A stretch of 64,000 nt of DNA from the NCBI RefSeq assembly GCF_026341125.1, contig NZ_JAPEOR010000002.1, positions 1,240,001-1,304,000 of the forward strand. The letters run 5' to 3'. The translations under genes were made by a program, and so were the position numbers. Numbering within the stretch: the first letter of the stretch is position 1; each line of letters starts with the position of its first letter. This document shows positions 52,634 to 61,284 of this stretch, one piece after another. Origin of the DNA: Streptomyces sp. NBC_01142 (GTDB lineage: Bacteria; Actinomycetota; Actinomycetes; Streptomycetales; Streptomycetaceae). The notes below the pieces were generated by a model, which was not told the DNA's origin, searched no databases, and was given only the letters and a program-made list of their open reading frames with translations.

Positions 52634-53230
52634 GTGCCCACTGCAAGCCAGTCCGGGGAGGTACCGGCCCGAAGCAAGCGGGCCGACGCACTGCGCAACC
52701 AGCAGACGTTGCTTGCCGCCGCCGCCGAGGTGTTCGTCACCTCCGGCGTCGATGCGCCGATCCGTGAGATCGCGGCCAGAGCGGGCGTCGGGATGGGGAC
52801 GATCTACCGCAACTTCCCGAATCGGGCGGATCTCGTCGTCGCCGTCTACCGCCACCAGGTCGAGGCCTGCGCCGAGGCCGGCCCGAGCCTGCTGGCCAGT
52901 GCCGACTCTCCGCTCGCAGCACTCCGTCAGTGGGTCGATCTCTTCGTTGATTTCCTGGTCACGAAGCACGGACTCGCCAACGCGCTGCAATCGGACAGCA
53001 GCGGCTTCGACGCGCTACACGCCTACTTCCTCGACCGCCTGGTGCCCGCCTGCGCGCAGTTGCTCGACGCTGCAGTCAACGCCGGCGAAATCAGGCCCGG
53101 TACGCACGCCTACGAACTCATGCGCGGCATCGGCAACCTCTGCATCGGACGGGACAGCGACCCCCGCTATGACCCCCGCCGATTGGTCGAACTGCTCCTT
53201 CAGGGACTGCAGCGACCGCAGTCGTCCTGA
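52634..53230 (+). CDS. TetR-family regulator
   Basis: A 198-aa TetR protein. The HTH region is LLAAAAEVFVTSGVDAPIREIAARAGVGMGTIYRNFPNRADLVVAVYRHQ (residues 26-75); the C-terminal domain is SBP56-like with DLFVDFLVTKHGLANAL. The GTG at 52634 has AAGGAG 6 nt upstream; a GTG at 52631 is too close. It presumably binds the two 15-bp sites just upstream and senses an aromatic or drug-like ligand. Confidence 0.87.
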   Translation: MPTASQSGEVPARSKRADALRNQQTLLAAAAEVFVTSGVDAPIREIAARAGVGMGTIYRNFPNRADLVVAVYRHQVEACAEAGPSLLASADSPLAALRQWVDLFVDFLVTKHGLANALQSDSSGFDALHAYFLDRLVPACAQLLDAAVNAGEIRPGTHAYELMRGIGNLCIGRDSDPRYDPRRLVELLLQGLQRPQSS

Positions 53231-53240
53231 TGCGGTGCCA

Positions 53241-53269
53241 GGGCGTGTATCGGGTCGTGATCAATGAGC
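53241..53269 (+). mobile_element. Orphan IS5-type terminal repeat
   Basis: GGGCGTGTATCGGGTCGTGA followed by TCAATGAG is nearly identical to the right end (reverse complement) of the IS5-like element at 55280-56387. No transposase lies next to it. It is a solo end left by deletion or a one-ended event. The rest of 53231-53420 shows no gene. Confidence 0.6.
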
Positions 53270-53420
53270 ATCGCAGCCTCCGGGGTGGGTGCCCCGTCTG
53301 GGGTGCGGGGCCCGGCGATCTGCGGCTGCGCCGTGTGGGTGCGAGTGACCGGAAGCGTTGCCGCAGGCAGGCAGCGGCGGGACCCGAGGGCCCCGGCTGC
53401 GTGCCCGCCGGGACGGTGTG

Positions 53421-53999
53421 TCAGACCATGGCGAGCCGGTCCACCAACAGCTCCACCCTCGGCTCAGCGTCCTCGGGCAGCAGGCGGCCCGCTCGGGTCA
53501 GGGTCGCCAGGCCGTGCAGAGCCGCCCAGAACACCTCGGTGAACAGCCCCGGGTGGACGCCGTCGCCGGCGACCTCGGCGAGGCACTCGAGCAGGGCGGC
53601 GAAGGCGTCCTTCAGCGGCTCGGGGGTGTCCTCCTGCGCGTACGCCAGGCCGCCGTCGAGCTGGAACAAGGCGTCGTAGACCGCCGGGTTGTGCTCGGCG
53701 AAGTCGAGGTAGGCGCGGGCGAGGGCGGCGACCCGCTCGCGCGGGCCGTCCGTGGCGGAGGTCGCGGCCCGCAGCGCCGCGGCCATCTCGGTGGCGCCCT
53801 CCAGGGCGACGGCGCCGATGATCTCGCGCTTGCCGCGGAAGTGGCTGTAGAGGACGGGCTGGCTGTACTCGATGCGCTCGGCGAGCCGGCGGGTGGTGAC
53901 TGCGTCCCAGCCCTGCTGCTCGGCGAGTTCGCGGGCTGTCGCCACGATGAGGCGCTCGCGCTCCGCCCGTTCGCGCTCCTTGCGTTCCTTTACCGACAT
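53421..53999 (-). CDS. TetR-family regulator with WHG-type ligand domain
   Basis: A 192-aa protein. A charged N-terminus (SVKERKERERAERERLI) leads into the HTH LAEQQGWDAVTTRRLAERIEYSQPVLYSHFRGKREIIGAVALEG (residues 26-70). The C-terminal domain has FTEVFWAALHGLATLTRAGRL, the WHG pattern. The ATG at 53999 is 9 nt from the first CTAG-type palindrome. It controls the divergent DUF1772-type gene and itself. Confidence 0.88.
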   Translation of the reverse strand: MSVKERKERERAERERLIVATARELAEQQGWDAVTTRRLAERIEYSQPVLYSHFRGKREIIGAVALEGATEMAAALRAATSATDGPRERVAALARAYLDFAEHNPAVYDALFQLDGGLAYAQEDTPEPLKDAFAALLECLAEVAGDGVHPGLFTEVFWAALHGLATLTRAGRLLPEDAEPRVELLVDRLAMV

Positions 54000-54008
54000 G
54001 AATCGATC

Positions 54009-54072
54009 CTAGCATCGCTAGACAACCGAGCGTTAGTAGTACTAGCGTTGCCCCATCATCTAGCAACGCTAG
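54009..54072. promoter_or_regulatory. TetR operator cluster with CTAGC palindromes
   Basis: CTAGCATCGCTAG (54009-54021) and CTAGCAACGCTAG (54060-54072) are perfect palindromic-arm sites, with a further half site CTAGCGTTG at about 54042. All lie between the divergent TetR and DUF1772-type genes. The second ends 17 nt before the ATG at 54090. Confidence 0.8.
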
Positions 54073-54089
54073 TTCACGGAGGGATCGTC

Positions 54090-54536
54090 ATGCTCAGCAC
54101 ACTCGAGGTCGTCACCACCGTCGTCGTCGGCCTGATGGTGGGGGTGGAGTTCTCCGTCGCCTTCATCATGAACCGGATCCTGGACGCGCTTCCCGAGGAC
54201 AGCGGCCAGCTCGGCCACGCCCACGGCGGCCGGATGCTCGGCGCCCTGATGCCGTTCTGGTACATAGGCTCGCTCGTCCTCAGCGCGATCTGGGCCGTCG
54301 CCGGATGGCACCGCCCCGGCGCCGGCCTCGTGGTCATCGCCGCCGGACTGCTGATCCTCAGCGTGGTCATGTCGATCCTGCTGCTCGTCCCGATCAACAA
54401 CCGGAACAAGACCTGGACCCCCGAGAACCGGCCCGCCGACTGGAAGGAGCAGCTGCACCGCTGGAACCGCTACCACTACATCCGCGTCGCCGTCATCGTC
54501 GCCGCGTTCACCCTGCTGGTTGCCGCCATCGCCTGA
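54090..54536 (+). CDS. DUF1772-type membrane protein
   Basis: A 148-aa protein with four hydrophobic helices: LEVVTTVVVGLMVGVEFSVAF, LGALMPFWYIGSLVLSAIWAVAGW, LVVIAAGLLILSVVMSILLLVPINNR and a C-terminal VAVIVAAFTLLVAAIA. NNRNKTW after helix 3 and the HRWNRYHYIR segment fit the DUF1772 pattern. GGAGGG precedes the ATG. It is regulated by the divergent TetR protein. The function is unknown. Confidence 0.85.
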   Translation: MLSTLEVVTTVVVGLMVGVEFSVAFIMNRILDALPEDSGQLGHAHGGRMLGALMPFWYIGSLVLSAIWAVAGWHRPGAGLVVIAAGLLILSVVMSILLLVPINNRNKTWTPENRPADWKEQLHRWNRYHYIRVAVIVAAFTLLVAAIA

Positions 54537-54691
54537 TACCACCGCTGCCCCGACATGCACTGGTTCGCCCCCGTATCGACGGCTTTTGCCCCGTCGGGGT
54601 GAGCCGGAGAGGGCATCGGATTTCTGACCCCGCGGGCCGAGGCCGCGCCGGTGGCCAATCCCCACTCCTCGGGGGCGGCTGACCACCGAAA

Positions 54692-54706
54692 TCCCGACAT
54701 TCGGGA
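54692..54706. promoter_or_regulatory. TCCCGA-CAT-TCGGGA palindrome in a 319-nt gap
   Basis: A perfect 6-bp inverted repeat with a 3-nt spacer, in the gap 54537-54855 between the two small membrane protein genes. It lies about 150 nt upstream of 54856, so it may be an operator for that gene. Nothing else in the gap looks like a gene. Confidence 0.4.
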
Positions 54707-54855
54707 ATGCAGCTGCCGCTCAGATCCCACAACTGCGATCCCGGCAAGCTGCGGCCCTCGATCGGCCGCGTCCACGCTGCCTGATCAGGCCCCACACGAC
54801 TCGGCAAGCTCCACGAAGCTCACCAAGCTGACGAAGACTCGCATGGAGAAGAACA

Positions 54856-55281
54856 ATGTCGCTGAAGAAGATCAACACCGTCCTGGCCGCCGCCTTCATC
54901 CTCTTCATCCTCTGGTTCGGGACGGAGTACATCCTGAGCCCGGAGACGACGGCGCCGGGCTACGGCCTGCCGAGCTGGCCGTCCGGCGACGGCGACGGCT
55001 TCCTGATCATCAAGGGAATCCGCGACGTCGTCTTGGCCCTGGTTCTGGGCATCCTGCTGGTGACGGGTCACCGCCGGGCGCTGGGCTGGGTGCTGCTGAT
55101 GGAAGCACTCGCCGCGTACGGCGACATGACCAACGTGCTGGCCCACCACGGCTCCGTGGCCACCGCGCTCGGCGTCCACGGCCTGACCGCGACACTGATG
55201 GTGGTCAACGGCCTGCTGATCATGCGCGAGACCCGCAACGTCGCGGCCGCTCCGGAAACGCCCGCCCCGCAGCCCGCCTAG
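54856..55281 (+). CDS. Small membrane protein, DUF4267-like
   Basis: A 141-aa protein with four helices: INTVLAAAFILFILWFGTEYI, GIRDVVLALVLGILLVTG, LGWVLLMEALAAYGDM and LTATLMVVNGLLIM. The loop PSGDGDGFLIIKGIRD recalls DUF4267 proteins. GGAGAAGAA precedes the ATG. Its stop codon TAG is part of a CTAG that abuts the IS5-like element, so the C-terminus may be original or trimmed. Confidence 0.78.
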   Translation: MSLKKINTVLAAAFILFILWFGTEYILSPETTAPGYGLPSWPSGDGDGFLIIKGIRDVVLALVLGILLVTGHRRALGWVLLMEALAAYGDMTNVLAHHGSVATALGVHGLTATLMVVNGLLIMRETRNVAAAPETPAPQPA

Positions 55282-56387
55282 CGCCATTCGGGCCGTGATC
55301 AATCCGTGGGTTCCGCCCCGTTCCATGCCCTGGCCCGGTAGACCGTCGTGCGTGACACGCGCGCAACTGACGGACGAAGAGTGGGAGTTCATCGAGCCGC
55401 ACCTGCCGATCGGCGAGTACGGCCCGTACCCCAAGACCCTGCGGCAGCAGTTCGAGGGCGTGATCTGGCGGTTCCGGACCGGCGGGCAGTGGCGGGAGAT
55501 GCCGAGCGAGTTCGGTGCCTGGTCAACCGTCTCCAACCGCTTCCGCCAGTGGCGTGACACCGGAGTGTTCGAAGCCCTGCTGGAGGACCTGATCGCGGAG
55601 GCGGCGAAGCGGGGCGAGGTGGACCTGTCCCTGGTCAGCATCGACTCCACCACCACACGCGCCCACCACGACGCCGCCGGGATGCACCTGGGCCAGGAGG
55701 TCCTCACCGCCCTGGAGAAGACCGCCGCCGAAGAGGAGAAGGCCCCGCCAAAGGGGGCAGCCGCGAAGAACAAAGCGGACACGAGGCCGAAGCGGCCCCC
55801 GAGCGGGAGGAACGACGACGGGTCCGCCGCCGGCGGAAGCTCCGCCTGAAGACCGCCCTCTTGGGACGCTCGCGGGGCGGGCAGACCAGCAAGGTCCACC
55901 TCGCCGCCGACCGCAGGTGCCGCCCGCTGGCGTTCGTGCTGACCGCCGGACAGGCGGCCGACAGCCCGCAGTTCATCCCCGTCCTACGGAAGATCCGGGT
56001 CCGCGGGCCCGTCGGCCGCACCCGCACCCGGCCGGACGCCGTCGCCGTCGCCGTCGCCGGGGACAAGGCTTACTCCTCCCGCGGTAATCGCTCCCACCTG
56101 TGCAAACGCCACATCAAGGCGGTCATCCCGGAGAAGGCCGACCAGGCCGCCAACCGGAAGAGGAAGGGTTCCGGGGGTGGCCGGCCCGTCGGCCACGACG
56201 CCGGCCTCCACAAGGAGAGGAACACCGTCGAGCGGCTGATCAACAAGCTCAAGGCATGGCGGGGCGTCCGCCACTCGATACGACAAGATCCCGGACAGCT
56301 ACCTCGTCGGCCTTTACCTGCGCGCCTCGATGATCTGGATCAAAGACCTCACCAGAGCGACTCATTGATCACGACCAGATACGCGCC
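55280..56387 (+). mobile_element. IS5-family (IS427-like) insertion sequence, decayed
   Basis: The ends are imperfect inverted repeats sharing GTGATCAAT: left AGCGCCATTCGGGCCGTGAT at 55280, right (reverse strand) GGCGCGTATCTGGTCGTGAT ending at 56387. CTAG sits at both outer borders, compatible with target duplication. It carries a two-frame DDE transposase with a -1 slip site and a later frameshift mutation. The right border is directly followed by an IS701-like element. Confidence 0.8.
55352..56368 (+). pseudogene. IS5-type transposase, two-frame, with an extra frameshift
   Basis: Frame 1 (to about 55750) has TRAQLTDEEWEFIEPHLP, FRTGGQWREMP and SIDSTTTRAHH (first catalytic Asp). A slippery AAAGGGG at 55750-55756 allows a -1 shift into the second frame, which has RRRKLRLKTALLGRSRGGQTSKVHLAAD, AVAGDKAYSS (second Asp) and KERNTVERLINKLKAWRG (Glu). 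After WRG one extra base near 56268 throws the end (RYDKIPDSYLVGLYLRASMIWIKDL) out of frame. The first shift is normal for this group; the second is damage, so the element is probably dead. Confidence 0.8.
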
Positions 56388-57736
56388 CTAGTACTGCAAC
56401 GGTCTTTGCTCTGATGGTTTGTTGGCTTCTGGTGGTGTGTGGCCGCGTCGTTTGTAGTGGCTGATGCGGGCTTGGTGTTGTCGTCTGCGGCGCCAGTGTG
56501 ACCAGTGCAGGACGTGGTCGGTGCTTGGGCGGGGTCGAGTGAGGCGGGTGATCAGGCGTCTGAGTTCGGGGAGGGTCAGGGGTATGAGCTGGGAGGATCC
56601 GTTTCTGCTTTCCCGGTGTCGAGTTCACGGGCCCGCAGGACGGTGAGGCAGGCGTGTGCGGCCATGGCCAGGGTGATGTGGCGGTGCCAGCCGTCGTAGC
56701 GGCGGACCTGGTAGTCGTCCAGGCCGCACTCCTGCTTCGCGGTCTGGAAGCACTCCTCGACCGCCCACCGGCTGCCCGCGATGCGGATCAGCTCGTCGAG
56801 TGTGGTGTCGGCCGGGCAGTAGGCGATGTAGTAGGAGATCTCCTCGGGCCGGCGGACACTTCGGCGGGCGATCACCCAGTGACGACGGTCCTCGCGGTGC
56901 CAGGGACGGACCTCGACCCTCGCCCAGTCGTAGACCCTCGGGCCGTGGGCGCCGTTGCCGCAGGAACGGCGCTTCCACTTCTGCCGGGACAGCCCGGGAA
57001 ACAGATCGTGAACGGGGTGGTCCATGGCCCAGCGGGTGACGACGGTGTCATGCCGGGTGGTGGCCATCACGTGGAAGACATCCGCCCGCTCCAGCTCAGA
57101 ACGCCAGCCCTTGGAGAAGCCGTAGGCGGCGTCGGCGGTCACCCACCGGAACGGGATCCGGTCCGTGATCGCCCGGCGGACCATGGCCTTGGCCATCACC
57201 ACTTTCGTCTCGAAGGCGACCGTGTCGTCGATGCCCGCGGCCCGGCACCGGTCGCGGTCATCGGTCCATGAGGTGGGCAGATAGAGGCGGCGGTCGATCA
57301 ATGTGCGGCCGCGTCCGCCGGCATAGGCGAGGAAGACCCCGATCTGGGAGTTCTCCGTCCGGCCGGCGGTTCCGGAGTATTGGCGCTGGACCCCGGCCGA
57401 GCGGATGCCCTTCTTCAGGAACCCGGTGTCGTCCACGATCAGCACCGCATCCGGATCGCCGAGGTGCTCGACGACGTAGTCCCGCACGTCGTCCAGGACT
57501 TCGTCCGCGCTCCAGTCGATCCGGTTCAGCAGCCGGTGGATCCGGTCCGGGCCGCCATGCCCGGCCTCCTCGGCAAGCGTCCAGCCGTTCTTCCGCTCCA
57601 GCGGAGCTATCAGCCCCCGCATATAGGCGAGAGCCGACTCCCGCGGCTCCGACCTGGAGAAACGGTGCACGAACCGCTCGTGCAAGGCCTTCAGTTCACC
57701 GGCCCACGACCGGGCATCAGCAAGTTCCCCACCCAT
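56388..57736 (-). pseudogene. IS701-type DDE transposase, frameshifted near its C-terminus
   Basis: From the ATG at 57736: RDYVVEHLGDPDAVLIVDDTGFLKKG (first Asp), RWVTADAAYGFSKG (second Asp), IAGSRWAVEECFQTAKQECGLDDYQVRRYDGWHRHITLAM (Glu), then an early stop at 56576 after DPPSSYP. The next frame continues with a typical IS701 end: QLIPLTLPELRRLI and HVLHWSHWRRRRQHQARISHYKRRGH, and stops on the TAG of the target CTAG. The core residues are intact, but the last 60 or so codons are out of frame. Confidence 0.8.
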
Positions 57737-57789
57737 GACCTGATAAACGACCGACCTGCCCAACCGTCACGGCAAGCACCGTTGCAGTA
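56392..57789 (-). mobile_element. IS701-family insertion sequence
   Basis: Terminal inverted repeats TACTGCAACGGT at both ends, flanked by the 4-bp direct repeat CTAG at 56388-56391 and 57790-57793, the known IS701 target type. The CTAG is the one next to the IS5-like right end, so the two elements are abutted. Confidence 0.85.
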
Positions 57790-57919
57790 CTAGATGTTCT
57801 GTCCCGGGAGGTTGTGGACGGGTGAGCCAGGTCTCGGCTGAGGGATCTTGAAGGGGTGTGACCCAGATACGCCAGAAACCCGCCAGAACTTGATCTTGGC
57901 CTGCTGAGTGCCTGACGCT

Positions 57920-57983
57920 GTCGGGGATCTTGGCGATGACGGTCGGCCATGCCCTCGACATCTCAGTCTCCAAGATCCCCGAC
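57920..57983. terminator. Long-stem inverted repeat after the quinone oxidoreductase gene
   Basis: GTCGGGGATCTTGG (57920-57933) and CCAAGATCCCCGAC (57970-57983), a perfect 14-bp inverted repeat with a 36-nt loop. It is 15 nt past the stop at 57998. It may be a terminator or an IS remnant, given the IS701 border at 57793. Confidence 0.5.
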
Positions 57984-57997
57984 CTCGTCACCCGCGA

Positions 57998-59008
57998 TCA
58001 GCTCTGCGTCTCCTCGCGGCGTCCAATAGCGGCCGCATCGGGTATGACGAGCAGCTTGCCGGTGGTACGCCGAGCCTCCAGATCGCTGTGGGCCTGGGCG
58101 GCCTCGGACAATGCGTAGCGGCCCGTTACGGTGACCTCAAGCGCCTTGGAGCGCACCCACTCGAACACATCGGCGGCCCGTCGGAGCAGTTCGGACCGAT
58201 CGGCGATGAAGTGCCCGAGGCTGGGCCGGATCAGGGTCAGCGAACCGCCGTGGGCGAGCCGAATCGGATCAAACGGCGGCACGGCACCACTTGCCGCGCC
58301 GAAGAGCACGAGATGGCCGCGGGTTCGCAGGCTGGCGAGGCTCGCATCGAAGGTGTGCGCGCCGACGCCGTCGAAGACAACCGGCAGTCCCTGACCGCCG
58401 TTGAGCCGCCTCACCTCGGCTGCGAGATCGTCGACTGCGGAGGAAAGGATCACCTCAGCGGCCCCGGCACGCTTCGCCAGCTCGGCCTTCGCCGTGGTCG
58501 ACGTCGTGCCGATCACCCTGCCGCCGAGATGGGTGATGAGCTGGGTCAAAAGCAGCCCCATGCCACCAGCAGCCGCATGCACGAGCACCGTGTCGCCCCC
58601 CTGAACCGGGTAGGCGTCCTTGACGAGATAGTGCGCGGTCATGCCTTGGAGGAGCACGGCGGCGGCTGTCTCGAAGCCGATATCGTCGGGCAGCGGCACC
58701 AGCCGGGAGGAGTCCACGACGGCCCGCTCGGCATACGTGCCGGGAATCTCCACCCAACCGACCCGGTCCCCGACTGCGACGTCAGCGACGCCGGGTCCAA
58801 CTTCGACGACCGTGCCGGCGCCCTCAGCGCCCGGGGTGAAGGGCAGCGGGAGGCTGTACCGGCCTTCGCGGTGGTAGACGTCGAGGAAGTTGACCCCGGA
58901 TGCGGCGACCTCCACGATCGCCTCGCCCGGACCCGGCCGCGGCTGGTCCACCTTGGCCTCCTGCAGCACCTCGGGACCGCCCACTTCGTACACCTGAATC
59001 GCTCGCAT
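57998..59008 (-). CDS. NADPH:quinone reductase (zeta-crystallin-type MDR)
   Basis: A 336-aa zinc-free MDR: GGPEVLQEAKVDQPRPGPGEAIVEV, NFLDVYHREGRY, the cofactor motif HAAAGGMGLLLTQL near residue 150 and FDGVGAHTFDASLASLRTRGHLVLFG. The ATG at 59008 has GGAGG 3 nt upstream. It reduces quinones or enones with NADPH. It stands between two transposon remnants, so it may have arrived with them or be a chromosomal survivor. Confidence 0.9.
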   Translation of the reverse strand: MRAIQVYEVGGPEVLQEAKVDQPRPGPGEAIVEVAASGVNFLDVYHREGRYSLPLPFTPGAEGAGTVVEVGPGVADVAVGDRVGWVEIPGTYAERAVVDSSRLVPLPDDIGFETAAAVLLQGMTAHYLVKDAYPVQGGDTVLVHAAAGGMGLLLTQLITHLGGRVIGTTSTTAKAELAKRAGAAEVILSSAVDDLAAEVRRLNGGQGLPVVFDGVGAHTFDASLASLRTRGHLVLFGAASGAVPPFDPIRLAHGGSLTLIRPSLGHFIADRSELLRRAADVFEWVRSKALEVTVTGRYALSEAAQAHSDLEARRTTGKLLVIPDAAAIGRREETQS

Positions 59009-59025
59009 GGCCCTCCAATAACGGC

Positions 59026-59456
59026 TCATCCCCCACCAACCCCGTTGATGGCGATCCGATTCCCGGCAAGCAGACCAGCCCGCCGCCCCCGCCGAGAGCT
59101 GAGACGCCTGCTTTGCACCCGGGTCTGGGACAGGAGACCGAGGCCGTCAAGGGTCGACGAATGCACCACCCGCCGCTTCCGCACCGCCGTACGGCCACCC
59201 ACCATAACCGGCGTAGCCTCCGGCAGCTCCACCGCGCGGCGCACGAAATCGACCACCGCCTCCGGATACTCCTCCGGCCTCGGGAACCGGCCCATCCGCT
59301 GGTACGACTTCAACGCCAGCAGCAGGGCCAGCTGATCTCCATCCGCTCCGCCGCCCACGCCGCCTCCTCCCGCGTCGGCGCGAAGAACAGATGCAGCTCA
59401 TGCGCACTGACCAGCCGCTTGAACCGCGGATACGCAGTCCGCTCGATCGAAGTCAT
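59026..59456 (-). pseudogene. Tn3-family transposase, N-terminal fragment
   Basis: From the ATG at 59456: TSIERTAYPRFKRLVSAHELHLFFAPTREEAAWAAER, then a frameshift, then LALLLALKSYQRMGRFPRPEEYPEAVVDFVRRAVELPEATPVMVGGRTAVRKRRV. This is the N-terminal DUF4158 region of Tn3-type transposases. The remaining 800 or so residues and the catalytic domain are absent. A clear remnant of a Tn3-like transposon. Confidence 0.75.
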
Positions 59457-59583
59457 CCCCACGCCCCGCAAGATCCGGCAGCCAACGACGTTCCAGGCAC
59501 CCGCGCCGCATCGTGCCGCCCGAGATCATGCCGCGAGGCAAACCACCCGCAAGCCGCGTCCCCAACCTAACGAGGCAATACAC

Positions 59584-59829
59584 CTAGAGCGCGTCGACGA
59601 ATGCCGCGAAGGCGGGGCGGGAAACGGTGAGGGCGGGGCCGACGGGGTTCTTGGAGTCGCGTACGGCGACGGTGTGGGGGGCCTCGGCGATCTCGACGCA
59701 GTCGCCGCCCTGGTCACTGCTGTAGCTGGACTTACGCCAGGCGGCGCCGTTGAGGGGGGCGCACTCGACGCAGTCTCCGCCCTGGTCACCGCTGTAGCTC
59801 GACTTACGCCACTGCGTGCTGCTCCCCAT
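59584..59829 (-). CDS. DUF397 protein with internal duplication
   Basis: An 81-aa protein. The DUF397 core WRKSSYSGDQGGDCVE occurs twice, near residues 7-22 and 31-46, then VRDSKNPVGPALTVSRPAFAAFV. Ordinary DUF397 proteins have one copy. The ATG overlaps the end of the XRE regulator gene by 26 nt, so the two are coupled. DUF397 proteins partner with XRE-DUF5753 regulators in streptomycete development and secondary metabolism. Confidence 0.88.
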   Translation of the reverse strand: MGSSTQWRKSSYSGDQGGDCVECAPLNGAAWRKSSYSSDQGGDCVEIAEAPHTVAVRDSKNPVGPALTVSRPAFAAFVDAL

Positions 59830-60637
59830 AGCGTTCCTCCATCACTTGCCGGGTCAGCTCAGCCGAGTCCTTGATGGACAGGGCTGCGGCCTGGAGGTGA
59901 TCGTAACGGAGCGAACAGTCCCTGAAGTCTTCCGGGTTGGCGGTCGGATGGCCCATGCCGTAGCCCTCCGTGTAGAGGATGCCGGGGTCGCTCGCGAAGC
60001 GATAGAGGTTGAAGGACCCCTGAAGTCCGGCGTGGGCTCCCGCCCCGTACGGCAGCACCTGGACGTTCACCCGCGGGTTCTCCTCGAAGGACAACAGATG
60101 CGCCAGTTGGCCTCGCATGACCTCCGCTCCCCCGATCTCCTGGTAAAGCGCCCCCTCTCCGAGGACGGCCCAGAGGACCGGAGGCACCTCCTTCTCCAGG
60201 ATGCGCTGGCGCGCCAGCCGGACCGCCGTACGGTCGTCGAGGTCCGCCCGGTCCATGGTTCCGAGCACCGCGCGTGCGTATCCCCCGGTCTGGAGCAGGC
60301 CGTGCACCATGTGCGTCTGGAACGTACTGATCTCGGTGGCCCGCGCCTCGAGCTCCGCCACCTGCTGGAACCACGCGGGGAGTTGGCTGCGCAGTACCAG
60401 CCCCAGTAACCGGGACAGCAGCCCACCCGTCCCCAGCGCCGCATCCACCCGCTCGCTGAACTCCGCCGTCGGCAGCTTCCGCGCCGTCTCGACCTGGCCG
60501 ATGAGCGAGCCCGTGTAGTTGACGATCGCGCCGAGCTGCTTCTGCGTGAGGTCGGCCGCCTCCCGGTAGCGGCGCAGCTCGTAGCCGTAGTAGTCGAGCG
60601 GCGAGGCGCTCGGGTCCAGGACGTTGATGTGCGTCAC
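59804..60637 (-). CDS. XRE-family regulator with DUF5753 domain (WhiJ-like)
   Basis: A 277-aa protein from the GTG at 60637, which has GAGGGGA upstream. The HTH YELRRYREAADLTQKQLGAIVNYTGSLIGQVETARKLPT is near residues 19-57. The DUF5753 domain runs from about 95 to 265 with FQTHMVHGLLQTGGYARAVL, ENPRVNVQVLPYGAGAHAGLQGSF and the late DHLQAAALS. With the adjacent DUF397 and HATPase genes it forms the trio typical of WhiJ/BldB-type regulation. Confidence 0.9.
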   Translation of the reverse strand: MTHINVLDPSASPLDYYGYELRRYREAADLTQKQLGAIVNYTGSLIGQVETARKLPTAEFSERVDAALGTGGLLSRLLGLVLRSQLPAWFQQVAELEARATEISTFQTHMVHGLLQTGGYARAVLGTMDRADLDDRTAVRLARQRILEKEVPPVLWAVLGEGALYQEIGGAEVMRGQLAHLLSFEENPRVNVQVLPYGAGAHAGLQGSFNLYRFASDPGILYTEGYGMGHPTANPEDFRDCSLRYDHLQAAALSIKDSAELTRQVMEERYGEQHAVA

Positions 60638-60729
60638 GACGGGGGTCCCCTCGTTCAACTCCGCCAACGGCAAAGCACGTTGTATCCGTTCCGTAGCCGA
60701 GAGTAGTCAGCGCAGCTCAGTCTCGTACC

Positions 60730-61116
60730 GTGAACGAAGAGATTCCCCAGTACGGTATGCGGCTCACCGTCGGCGCCCACTCCGCGCGGCCCATCCGCCG
60801 GATCGTCCGCAGCTACCTCGGGCTGTGGGGCATGCCCGAGCTGACCGACGCCGTGGAGCTGGCCGTCACCGAGCTGCTCGCCAATGTCGTACGCCATGTG
60901 CCCGACCGCTCCTGCGGGTTGCTCATCATGCGGCACCCGGACGGGGTGCGGGTCGAGGTGTCGGACCGCTCGCCGGAGCCACCCCTCCCACGCGACGCCG
61001 GCGGGGACGAGGAGTCCGGAAGGGGCCTCGCGCTGCTCGAAGCAGTGGTGGACAAGTGGGGCGTGGAGGGGAACCCCGGGCGGGGTAAGACGGTGTGGTT
61101 CGAGGTCAGCCGGTAG
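60730..61116 (+). CDS. ATP-binding protein of the anti-sigma (RsbW/SpoIIAB) fold
   Basis: A 128-aa HATPase from the GTG at 60730: N box ELAVTELLANVVRHV near residue 42, G1 box VEVSDRSPEPP, G2-like ESGRGLALLEAVVDKWG. The whole protein is one GHKL domain, as in small streptomycete kinases that act on anti-anti-sigma factors. It is divergent from the XRE regulator with 92 nt between starts. Confidence 0.87.
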   Translation: MNEEIPQYGMRLTVGAHSARPIRRIVRSYLGLWGMPELTDAVELAVTELLANVVRHVPDRSCGLLIMRHPDGVRVEVSDRSPEPPLPRDAGGDEESGRGLALLEAVVDKWGVEGNPGRGKTVWFEVSR

Positions 61117-61155
61117 CCACCGGCAACTCCAGGAGCGACAGGAGCGACAGGAGCA

Positions 61156-61184
61156 GTGACCCGGATGCTGGGCATCCGGGTCAC
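61156..61184. terminator. Perfect 13-bp hairpin terminator
   Basis: GTGACCCGGATGC-TGG-GCATCCGGGTCAC, between the converging HATPase gene and the YVTN/TIG gene. The very short loop and long stem make it a strong terminator. Confidence 0.88.
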
Positions 61185-61284
61185 CGGGGGAAAGCTGTGG
61201 CGCACACAGGGGCGTTCGGGCCGCTCCCCCGCGCCTGGAGTCGGTGCACAGCGCGGTCGCTCCGGCTCGGCTGCCGTTGATGGG

